Positions 8,579-16,192 of a stretch of 64,000 nt of DNA are shown here, one piece after another (the first letter of the stretch is position 1; every line of letters begins with the position of its first letter). Under the pieces are notes generated by a model, which saw only the letters and a program-made list of their open reading frames with translations, searched no databases and was not told the DNA's origin. This DNA is from Armatimonadota bacterium (GTDB lineage: Bacteria > Armatimonadota > Zipacnadia > JAUWAU01), in contig JAUWAU010000021.1 in assembly GCA_030601885.1 (NCBI GenBank), positions 1-64,000 on the forward strand, given 5' to 3'. Both the position numbers and the translations under genes were made by a program.

Positions 8579-8714
8579 CAAGGGCAAAGGCGGTGCGGGG
8601 CGAGGATGGGACGGTGGGCGCTGGCTCTTGGGGAGAATATCCGGGTTGCCCGAGAGGCTGCCGAAGTCGGCAGCCTCACAAGTACCTGTCATGGATGTCG
8701 CCGGGAACCACAGT

Positions 8715-10094
8715 TCAGCCCAGGATCTCCCTCACACTGCGACTGCTGAGCACGCCACTGGTGCTGAAGAGACGCTGGATCCCGTCGGGGCCGAGGGTGA
8801 GCTGAAGCGGATCACGCAACTTGGCATCCACCATCGCGACCAGAGCATCGGCCTCAACGAGGCGGACCTCGCTTACATCCGTCTCCATCTTGACCATCCC
8901 GACGACGTCATCGTAGTCATCGTGGAAGCTGCTGGAGACGACCACGAAGTAGATGTTCCTCAGTGATCGCCGTCGCTTGAGATCCCGGCTCTGGGTGGTG
9001 ATGTACTCCCTGATGGTGCGGTCGTCGGTGCCGATGCTGTAGCCGTCCGCGCGCATCTTCGCGTCCCAGATGATGGCGTAGAGATTGTCCAGGTCCAACG
9101 CCACTCCGTCCGGCACTCGGCCCTGCCCGTGGCCGAGGAGCGTCGTCTCATAGCCCAGAACGGTGAAAGCGGCGTTGACGCTCTTTTCGAAGGCACGCTC
9201 CAGGCTCGTGCCGGACGCCTTGGCTGCCTCCGCGAGCGCCGACTCGTTGTTGGCCATGCGCGGCAATACTGCGATGATCGGCGGGACATAACTCTCGGGG
9301 AGACGGGAGATCGGCTCGGCATCAGTGACAGCGGGTGTGTCGATGGCGGGCTCGTCAGCGTCTTCCGCCTGCGCGTGCCCGTAGGGTTTCCCTCCCTTGA
9401 ACCAGAGGACGTGCTCGACATCGTAGAGGCCGAAGTCGCAACCGCTCGCCTCCGTGAAGACCCTCGCCAGCTCCTCGTGAATGTGCTTGAAGCGGATGTA
9501 GTTCTCGCCCGGGTGCTCCGATAGCTGCCAGAGGTTCAGGTCAGTCATCAGGTTGACCGAGTTGGTGTAGTAGACGGGCCATAGGTCGCGGTCCTGGACG
9601 TGCCAGAAGTAGGAGAGGAAGAACGGCACGCTTCCCACCTTGGGCTTACCGTACCCCGTCCCACCCCCTTCCACGTGCTGCTCGCCAATGCGTCTCACGT
9701 AGCTGCTGAACGTCTGGATGCGACTCGTGGCCATCTCCTCGCCTGTGGGCGCCGCGATGGCCGCTTTGAGCTCTGCATCGAACTCGTCCAGGTCGCCGGC
9801 GACGTTGTAGGCCATGTTGAAGAACATCTGGCCCTTGATCCCCCTGAAGCCCCAGTGTGGGTGGCGCTTGTTGATGCCGTCGACCTTCGGCTTCAGCTCG
9901 GCGAGCGGCAGTCGTCCGTCCAGGTACTCGTGGAGCAACGGCTTGAGCTGTCCGTCGATGACCTCCGCCCGGGCGGCGTCCAGCCCCAGATCGATCTGCG
10001 CTTCTGCAGCACGCTTGGGCGTGGAGATGGCGTCCAGGTACTGCCGCATCAGCTCCATGGCGCGGCGCTTCTGTTCGTCAGTTAGCTCGTGCAT
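8715..10094 (-). CDS. PD-(D/E)XK nuclease-like protein of the restriction cassette
   Basis: 459-aa protein that I do not recognise by name. The N-terminal part (about 1-240) is a helical domain with HPHWGFRGIKGQMFFN and LWPVYYTNSVNLMTDLNLW. The C-terminal part (about 295-430) has the layout of a PD-(D/E)XK nuclease: Glu303 in a helix, then Pro328-Asp329 (RVPDGVALD), then Asp344-Ala-Lys346 (IIWDAKMR) on the next strand. It is probably the cleavage component, or an accessory nuclease, of the cassette, lying 128 bases downstream of the specificity subunit on the same strand. The ribosome binding site (GGTGATG) is weak. Homology to a named restriction enzyme cannot be judged by eye. Confidence 0.6.
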   Translation of the reverse strand: MHELTDEQKRRAMELMRQYLDAISTPKRAAEAQIDLGLDAARAEVIDGQLKPLLHEYLDGRLPLAELKPKVDGINKRHPHWGFRGIKGQMFFNMAYNVAGDLDEFDAELKAAIAAPTGEEMATSRIQTFSSYVRRIGEQHVEGGGTGYGKPKVGSVPFFLSYFWHVQDRDLWPVYYTNSVNLMTDLNLWQLSEHPGENYIRFKHIHEELARVFTEASGCDFGLYDVEHVLWFKGGKPYGHAQAEDADEPAIDTPAVTDAEPISRLPESYVPPIIAVLPRMANNESALAEAAKASGTSLERAFEKSVNAAFTVLGYETTLLGHGQGRVPDGVALDLDNLYAIIWDAKMRADGYSIGTDDRTIREYITTQSRDLKRRRSLRNIYFVVVSSSFHDDYDDVVGMVKMETDVSEVRLVEADALVAMVDAKLRDPLQLTLGPDGIQRLFSTSGVLSSRSVREILG

Positions 10095-10222
10095 ACCGCA
10101 TCACCATGTCGGGCCCCGGCGCCCTCGAGGGCTGGGGCCGCGACGTCCCGTACGTGCACGACGGCGATCCTCTCTCATTGCCATGTCCTTCGGCTTCAGC
10201 GCTTCCTGCCCATCCTCTAGGT

Positions 10223-11701
10223 CTAGGCCAAGGTCCGGCGTTCGGCGCCAGGCGAACGGGGGCGTGGCCGCTCGTAGCCTTCGACTATCAGCCTCTCTAG
10301 CTTGGCGACCGTCGTCTGCTGCATTCGCACGGCTCTAGCGATCTTCTCCCACGCATCTTCCGCTTGCGCCCCGAGCTGGTCCCTATCTTCCTGAGCCGGC
10401 ATCGGCAGTAGCACATCTGCGATCGTCTGCGGGTCGAGCGCGTCCACGACACTGCCCGCCGCTCGCGCCTTCAGCTGCGCCTGCACATAAGGACTCCTCA
10501 GGGCGAGGTATAGGTATCCAGGACGCACGTGCTGCCTCGGCTCAGCACGAATGGAATGATTGTCGGCCATCCACCGGTCCCACACCGAGTGGATGTATGC
10601 AGGCGAGCCCAACGCTTCCTCGGCTCGACCGTCGCACGTCACCAAAGTCCATCCCTCTCGGATGACGAAGTCCTCAGGCCTTCGGAACGACCGGCGGCTG
10701 ATGTACTTCAGATTCACGGGTCTCAGCTGCAGTAGCTGCCGTCCCGACAGAATGGGGCAGCCGTGGTCCCTGTCCACGTAGTACCGCTTGTATCGCCCCA
10801 GCTGTCGGAGCCGCGCGGCGACGTCCAGTCGCTCGGCGCCCAGCCTCTCCAGCACGGCCCGGCACGCCCTGACCCTGGGACTGTGGAACTCCGCGTCCAG
10901 GCGTCCACCGAGTGTGGACGAGTGGACCTCCCAGCACCGCGCGCCGGAGGACTCCATGTACACCCTCTCTGGCACGGGGAGGTCCAGGCCCAGTCGGCTG
11001 TGGAGGTCACCCTCCAAATCGTCCAACGCCAGACGTCCCTCGTCCAGAAGGGCCTCCGCGCGCCGCATCGCACCACCGACATGGGCGCGCCCCTCGTCCC
11101 CCAGCCACACGACTGGGATGCTCTCGAGATCATCGGTGCCCAGATGGTCCACCATCGTCCCCGTGCGCCCTCGCCGTATCAGAGCTTGGCCCGTTGGGGT
11201 CAGCAGGTAAGCCAGGAGATAGAAGGCGCTGCCGCGGTCCTGCGCCACCACTCGCATGATATCGGTCATGCTGAATTGCGCGAGCTTGCGCCCGACGTAT
11301 GCCAGCGGCCCAAGATTCCTCCCCGAGCACGCCACCACCAGCATTCCCTCTCGAAGCAGGTACGAGTCGTAGTCGGCCGTCCTCCCCCTTGATAGGAACC
11401 GGCCGCTCTCCGGCCGCGCCGCGAAGGCATCGTGCGCCCGCAGATAGGGCACCCCCGCCTCCGGGCTGGCCACCGTCACCAGCTTCACTCTCTTCGGGAC
11501 GAAGGCCCTCGCCACCGACGCCACAGCCAAGGTCGGATACCCGCAGTGCGCCACCCGCAGTCTGGCCAGCGCGAACTCTTGCTGGTAGTGCCTGGCGTCC
11601 AAGCGGAACCCGGGCCCGCGCAGGCTGGCGACGCGCACGCCCGCGCATGTGGGGCCCCGCTCTCGCCCGGCGCTCCCACCTGCGTCCACTCGCGACATCA
11701 T
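10223..11701 (-). CDS. Restriction-modification specificity (S) subunit
   Basis: 492-aa HsdS-like protein that should give DNA sequence recognition to the methylase-nuclease fusion upstream. It has two target-recognition-domain halves. The first runs over about 20-260, with GVPYLRAHD, LVVACSGRNLGPLAYVG and DHLGTDDLESIPV. The second runs over about 280-480, with CPILSGRQLLQL, LVTCDGRAEEALGSPAYIH and DALDPQTIADVLLPMP. Each ends in a helix of the kind that links HsdS halves (AMRRAEALLDEGRLALDDL; AVRMQQTTVAKLERLI). ATG at 11701 overlaps the methylase stop codon in an ATGA arrangement, so the two are probably translationally coupled. A longer Arg/Ser/Pro-rich extension was rejected. Confidence 0.85.
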   Translation of the reverse strand: MMSRVDAGGSAGRERGPTCAGVRVASLRGPGFRLDARHYQQEFALARLRVAHCGYPTLAVASVARAFVPKRVKLVTVASPEAGVPYLRAHDAFAARPESGRFLSRGRTADYDSYLLREGMLVVACSGRNLGPLAYVGRKLAQFSMTDIMRVVAQDRGSAFYLLAYLLTPTGQALIRRGRTGTMVDHLGTDDLESIPVVWLGDEGRAHVGGAMRRAEALLDEGRLALDDLEGDLHSRLGLDLPVPERVYMESSGARCWEVHSSTLGGRLDAEFHSPRVRACRAVLERLGAERLDVAARLRQLGRYKRYYVDRDHGCPILSGRQLLQLRPVNLKYISRRSFRRPEDFVIREGWTLVTCDGRAEEALGSPAYIHSVWDRWMADNHSIRAEPRQHVRPGYLYLALRSPYVQAQLKARAAGSVVDALDPQTIADVLLPMPAQEDRDQLGAQAEDAWEKIARAVRMQQTTVAKLERLIVEGYERPRPRSPGAERRTLA

Positions 11702-13662
11702 AGCCCCTGCTCCGTCGCCCACTCCCGGTAAAGCCGAGGGACTTCGGGGAGATGATCGTCCACGACGCGCTCCTTCTGCTCGAGGTGCTTCCACACCGTC
11801 TCCCCGCCCTCCACCACCTCGACCCGAATGCGCTTCGTGACGACGATGTCACTTCCGTCCACGTCCATCTTGTATATCGGGTTGCCCCTCTTGTCGTGAC
11901 CGATCTTGTCGGCCACAGCCATGAAGACCGGGTAGTCTACCCTCGCCTTGCGTTCCCGCCTAGACATACGGCGCAGGAACACCATGCTCGTCTGCGTATC
12001 GTTGCTGGGCTGAAACAGGTCCCGCTGCATGTCGACCACGGCCAGCACCTGAGCGTTGTCCAGTAGCCACTGCCGAACGTAGCCGAGCGAGGGGTTGTTC
12101 AGGATACCGTTGGGTACCACCATGGCCATCTTCCCCGTGCCAGGCTTCAGGAACTGGAGCCCCCGCTCAATGAACAGTATCTCCGGGGGCTGGCTCGCCT
12201 GGAGGGCAGGCTCCCCGCCTGGACCGAGCCGCTGCTCCCATCGGGCCGTGCGTTCGTCGACTTCCCACACGGCAGCCAGGTCGTACTGTCTCAGAACCTC
12301 GGGCGCGTCTATGCGTATCTTCGTCCCAAAGGGCGGGTTGGTGAAAAGGTAATCGAAGGAATGGAGCGGGGCCAGCTCATGGGCTGGCCGGGACCACGTG
12401 ACGGGATCCCACAGAGAATCCGCCTGAGCTAGGCTGCCGGACCCGTCGTTGTTCATGACCATGTTCATCTTGGCGGCCCGGACGAGGGCAGGATTGATGT
12501 CCAGGCCCACCAGAGTAGTGGACATTAGTTCCTGGCGCGAGCGGAACAGCTCCTCTAGCTCCTCACTGGTAGGCTGATCCGGCTTTCGCCACCGCTTCTT
12601 CATCGCATCATCGAACTTCTCCAAGACGCGGTTCATCGCGATGATCAAGAAGCCGCCCGTTCCACATGCCGGGTCGATGATGCGCTTCCCTGGCTCTGGA
12701 TCCAAGAGGCCAACGGCCATCTTGCACGCGTTGCGGGGCGTGAAGAACTCACCCCGGTCGCCACGGAGGTTCGATCCGACGACCTCCTCGTAGGCCACCC
12801 CCTTGACGTCCACCGTGGATTCCAGCAGCGAGTAGCCCTGCAGTTGGCACACCACGTAGGCGAGGACGGTGCGGTTGAGCTCGATGCGGTCGCTCCTCTT
12901 GAATATGCCCGCGTACCTCGAGACCACGCCCCTGAACAGAGAGTCAAGGCGCTTCTTGCACTTCAGCTGGCCATCAGCGCTCTTCTGCTCTTGGCTGGTA
13001 ATGAAGAATGCCAACGGCTCTAGAGAACGCTCGTCCGCGATCTTGCAGAATATCACCTTCAGTAGCTCCCAGAACGCATCAGGCTTCTGCAGACCCTGGT
13101 TCCCCGCTACGTAATTATGGCACCGCTTGAACGCCATCAGCAGATTCTCGCCTGTCGCCGCGCGAAGGTGTCTCCTCGCGGGTCCATCCGTTCCGCTCGA
13201 CTCCTCTCCTTTCAGCGGGACGTCTATCACGGGGTCGAACACAACAAGGCCGTCGGCATCCTGCCTGCGAAAGCATAGCCGCTCACTGGTGCCATTCGTC
13301 CACATACCGAAGCGGCAGTTCACGCAGGCCGCCATATACGATTTGAGCTGAGATACGCCCTCCTTCTTGTCATACGGCGACACACCCTCTTTCTTACACT
13401 CTACCAGGATGTGCACTTTCTCTTGCTGGTGTGGTTCCCCCTCGAGAAAGACGGCGATGTCGACCTTCTTGCTGGCAGCGCCCACCTTGACCGGGAACTC
13501 CACGGCAATATCGTCTCGCGAGTAGCGATACTCCTGCACCAGGCTCCGCTCAACATTCTGCCTCACATACTCCTCAGGTGTCTTCTTGCGTATCTTCCCG
13601 TCGATGAAGTCCACCACCGTGTTCTGCGGTGCGGTGGTTGCTCCCGAGGGCTTCTGGAACAT
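11698..13662 (-). CDS. Nuclease-N6-adenine methylase fusion (restriction-modification)
   Basis: 654-aa protein joining an HsdR-type N-terminal nuclease domain to an HsdM-type DNA N6-adenine methylase. Residues 30-125 carry a PD-(D/E)XK core, Asp68 (KKVDIAVF) and Glu88-Cys-Lys90 (ILVECKK), then KSYMAACVNCRFGMWTNG. A helical segment follows, then the methylase: GEFFTPR at 304-310, the AdoMet motif DPACGTGGF at 330-338 and the catalytic NPPF at 442-445. ATG at 13662 has GGAGG about eight bases upstream; an ATG six bases earlier is also possible but too close to it. Nuclease and methylase in one chain with a separate S subunit resembles type IIB enzymes such as BcgI. No HsdR helicase is nearby. 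Confidence 0.85.
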   Translation of the reverse strand: MFQKPSGATTAPQNTVVDFIDGKIRKKTPEEYVRQNVERSLVQEYRYSRDDIAVEFPVKVGAASKKVDIAVFLEGEPHQQEKVHILVECKKEGVSPYDKKEGVSQLKSYMAACVNCRFGMWTNGTSERLCFRRQDADGLVVFDPVIDVPLKGEESSGTDGPARRHLRAATGENLLMAFKRCHNYVAGNQGLQKPDAFWELLKVIFCKIADERSLEPLAFFITSQEQKSADGQLKCKKRLDSLFRGVVSRYAGIFKRSDRIELNRTVLAYVVCQLQGYSLLESTVDVKGVAYEEVVGSNLRGDRGEFFTPRNACKMAVGLLDPEPGKRIIDPACGTGGFLIIAMNRVLEKFDDAMKKRWRKPDQPTSEELEELFRSRQELMSTTLVGLDINPALVRAAKMNMVMNNDGSGSLAQADSLWDPVTWSRPAHELAPLHSFDYLFTNPPFGTKIRIDAPEVLRQYDLAAVWEVDERTARWEQRLGPGGEPALQASQPPEILFIERGLQFLKPGTGKMAMVVPNGILNNPSLGYVRQWLLDNAQVLAVVDMQRDLFQPSNDTQTSMVFLRRMSRRERKARVDYPVFMAVADKIGHDKRGNPIYKMDVDGSDIVVTKRIRVEVVEGGETVWKHLEQKERVVDDHLPEVPRLYREWATEQGL

Positions 13663-13767
13663 GGACATGACCTCCGAGGAACTCCGCGTTTGCCCAGTCC
13701 GCCTCCCCGATGGCAGATGCGCCATCCCGCCAACGGGCCTGACAGTCGCGTACGATGCGCCTTTCGA

Positions 13768-14769
13768 CTAGACCTCCTGCGAACTCACCCTCCCTGGGAT
13801 TCCCTCCCCGTGCCGGCAAGTCCTGCCCAGCGGATCGCCCCAGTATTCCCAGACGATCCTTTTGGTGATAGGATCAAGCTCAATGATCCGAGTGTGCTCC
13901 GGCTCTTCGTCGTGTCCGTTATTGTCGTAGAGCAGAATGTGCCCATTGGGCAGCATGGTCGGCATGTGCTGGGCAGAGCCGGGCCCAACCCACCAGGCCC
14001 AGACCACCTTGCCGCTCGCTTTGTCCAACACCCCGATGGTGTTCGCCTTCTTGCAGCTAAACAGGACGTTGCCTGCCTTGAATCGCACGTCCTTCCGGGC
14101 CGCGGGCCCATCTGGCAGCACCTCAACGCTGTTGGTGTGCAGTCCACTGAAGCCCTGCAGGATGTCATGCTGATCGCTGATCAGCTCGGCCATCTCTATG
14201 ACGTGCTCGTTCAGATACCATTCCCAAACTACTTCGTTGTCCGGGGTCAGCTCCACGAATACCGAGCTGTTGTAGGACTCCTTATCCGGTCGGAGCTGTT
14301 TGTTCGTCACCTTCTCTCTGCTCAGCACAATCGTGTTACCGTTGGGGTATCGGTAGAAATCGTGGTGGGCGCTGAGCTCCGATTTCCACACGAGATTGCT
14401 GTCCCAATCCAGCTCCAGGATCATCTTGTCCTTGGGCATTGCGATAAGGTGCCCGTTGGGCTGCATTTCGGCATAGTGCCACGAATGCCCATCTCCCTGC
14501 GGATATGACCACCGATGCACCTCGCGTCCGCGGATATCGATGAGATGAGCCATCTGTGTCATCCGACTTGAGTAGAGCGTATAGCCGTCGTCGCATTTGT
14601 ATCGGTTCAGCAGCACGACGCCGGACAGGTCTGGCGCCTTGTCCGCCGCAGCCTTCTTCTCATCCTGGGCCGAGACATCGGGCAGCATCGCCGTCATGAG
14701 GGCGACGGAGGCGATCGCGAGGCCCAGGATTTGCGCGGAACGGAGATGCACCGCGTCAGGTGTCCCCAT
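13768..14769 (-). CDS. Arylsulfotransferase-like beta-propeller protein, probably 3' truncated
   Basis: 333-aa secreted protein of the arylsulfotransferase (ASST) type. The signal region is about 1-35. Propeller blades then repeat a pattern of Trp, Pro-Asn-Gly and a turn: GREVHRWSYP, MQPNGHLIAMPKD, YRYPNGNTIVLSRE, VVWEWYLNEH, VLDKASGKVVWAWW, MLPNGHILLYDNNGHDEEPEH, ITKRIVWEYWGDP. After GDPLGRTC the sequence turns into a short Arg/Gly/Ser tail and stops, where a further blade (another Pro-Asn-Gly-Asn pattern) would be expected. The methylase gene begins 105 bases beyond the stop. The 3' end has therefore probably been lost to the incoming cassette. Whether the stub is functional is doubtful, and true sulfotransferase activity is only a family-level inference. 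Confidence 0.7.
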   Translation of the reverse strand: MGTPDAVHLRSAQILGLAIASVALMTAMLPDVSAQDEKKAAADKAPDLSGVVLLNRYKCDDGYTLYSSRMTQMAHLIDIRGREVHRWSYPQGDGHSWHYAEMQPNGHLIAMPKDKMILELDWDSNLVWKSELSAHHDFYRYPNGNTIVLSREKVTNKQLRPDKESYNSSVFVELTPDNEVVWEWYLNEHVIEMAELISDQHDILQGFSGLHTNSVEVLPDGPAARKDVRFKAGNVLFSCKKANTIGVLDKASGKVVWAWWVGPGSAQHMPTMLPNGHILLYDNNGHDEEPEHTRIIELDPITKRIVWEYWGDPLGRTCRHGEGIPGRVSSQEV

Positions 14770-14803
14770 GGCTCGTCCCTCCTGAGTCGGCTAAGGCGAC
14801 CGG

Positions 14804-15985
14804 CTAATCTCGCGCCCCCATTTCATCCAACAGCTTAAGACAGTCCAACAACGCCCTCGGGACATGGAAGGGGCCTTTCCAGATAGAGCCTTTCAGGCGG
14901 CTCGCGAGTGATCCGTCCCGGTGGCAGTACCCGAACCATTCTCCGTATTCGGGGTCGGCGAAATGGCTAAAGGTCCATTCGTGCATCTTCTCATACCAGT
15001 CGAGGTATTTGGCCGCGCCGGTGAGATGATGCGCTAATAGGAGCGCATAGAGCGCCTCAGTGTGTGGCCACCAGAGCTTCATGTCCCACTCAAGCTGCTC
15101 GGGTGGCTTGCCCTCTGCATCAAGGTAGTAGAGTAAGCCCCCGAACTCGTCGTCCCAGCCCCATTCCAACGACCATTCCAGGATCTCCGCTGCGCGCCGG
15201 ATGAGGGAGGGATCGTTTCGATGGCGCCCCTCGTGCATCATGAACCATGAAGTCTCTATCGCGTGCCCCGGGCAGATGCAGCGTCCCGACGGCGAGTCAA
15301 GCCGCTCGCCATTGGGCCCCACCGTCTCAAAGAGGGCGCGCTCTTCGGGCTTCACGAAGTGGTTGAGGATCTGATCGAGGGAATCATCAACGACCTCCGC
15401 GTACAACGGATCAGAATCCACCTGGCGCAGCTCCTGCGTGATGCCGAGGAGGATCATCGGCATGTCGTGCGTCTTCGTTACGCGCGTTTCGGGAATGATC
15501 TTCGGCGGAAGCGCGCCGGGCGTTCGGTACAGGTCGATGATGAGGCGATAGGTGTCCTTGGCACGCTTCAGGGCCTCTTCGTTTTCGGTGGCCCGAGCAT
15601 ATTCGGCGCAGGCGATCGCGCCGAAGGTCTCGGTGAACAGATAGCGGCGCTTGCGCAGCGGCCGGCCGTCGCGCGTGACCGTAAAGAACATCCGGCCGTC
15701 GGTGTCGAAGCCGTGCTTCACGAGGAAGTCATAGCCGCACTGCGCGGCAGCGAGCCACTCGTCGCGCTGTTCGACGGTGTTGTAAAGCTTGGAGAAAAGC
15801 CACGTGCCGCGGCCCTGCATCCACATGCCCTTGTCGGTCCCGTACACGGAGCCGTCGCGGTCGAGGCAGGTGAGGTAGCCGCCGCACTCGTCGTCCAGGG
15901 AATGCGTCAGCCAGAACGGAACGACGTTGTCCAGCAGGGCGTGCCGGTAGTGTTCCCGCAGCTCGGCAATTCTCTCGCGCTCCAT
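14804..15985 (-). CDS. N-acylglucosamine 2-epimerase (AGE) family protein
   Basis: 393-aa alpha/alpha-barrel isomerase, the normal length for the AGE/mannose isomerase/cellobiose epimerase superfamily, which interconverts C2 epimers or aldose and ketose sugars. The expected catalytic set is present: Arg59 (MQGRGTW), His173 (KTHDMPMILL), His241 and Glu244 (CPGHAIETSW) and His374 (GPFHVPRALL). LWWPHTEALYA at about 305-315 is another family block. No signal peptide, so it is cytoplasmic. ATG at 15985 was chosen because of GGAGG ten bases upstream; a longer frame adds 58 basic residues without homology. It sits downstream of the GH78 gene on the same strand and probably acts on sugars released by the secreted enzymes. 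The exact substrate cannot be read. Confidence 0.87.
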   Translation of the reverse strand: MERERIAELREHYRHALLDNVVPFWLTHSLDDECGGYLTCLDRDGSVYGTDKGMWMQGRGTWLFSKLYNTVEQRDEWLAAAQCGYDFLVKHGFDTDGRMFFTVTRDGRPLRKRRYLFTETFGAIACAEYARATENEEALKRAKDTYRLIIDLYRTPGALPPKIIPETRVTKTHDMPMILLGITQELRQVDSDPLYAEVVDDSLDQILNHFVKPEERALFETVGPNGERLDSPSGRCICPGHAIETSWFMMHEGRHRNDPSLIRRAAEILEWSLEWGWDDEFGGLLYYLDAEGKPPEQLEWDMKLWWPHTEALYALLLAHHLTGAAKYLDWYEKMHEWTFSHFADPEYGEWFGYCHRDGSLASRLKGSIWKGPFHVPRALLDCLKLLDEMGARD

Positions 15986-16192
15986 GTTTGCGAACCTCCG
16001 GCAACATGCCGTCCTGTGGCCCAGCGCCGAGATTGGCGCGGTCAACGTAGCGAAAGCTGCAGTCGATCGCGCCTCCCAGGTCCTTGGCGTCGCTCGAATC
16101 AGGATCAATGCCCGGGTGCGGAGAACGCCTCTGCCACTTCCGAATCCGTGGGAAACCATTCGCAGCTCGTGTCGGGCATCTGCTTTGGCGAC

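Larger units (their letters stand above)
8125..8714. other. 590-base non-coding, repeat-rich spacer
   Basis: No convincing gene. It separates the CehA-like gene from the restriction-modification cassette and holds three listed elements: a 24-bp perfect palindrome, a cluster of GCAAGT/ACTTGC hexamers and a GTCAGT-type repeat. Composition is patchy, with runs of G and one run of seven T at 8353-8359. It is a candidate boundary of the cassette. Confidence 0.7.

Noticed and set aside
8715..13662. Classifying the restriction cassette as ordinary type I
   Set aside because: A type I system needs an HsdR helicase-nuclease; none is present, and the nuclease domain is fused to the methylase.
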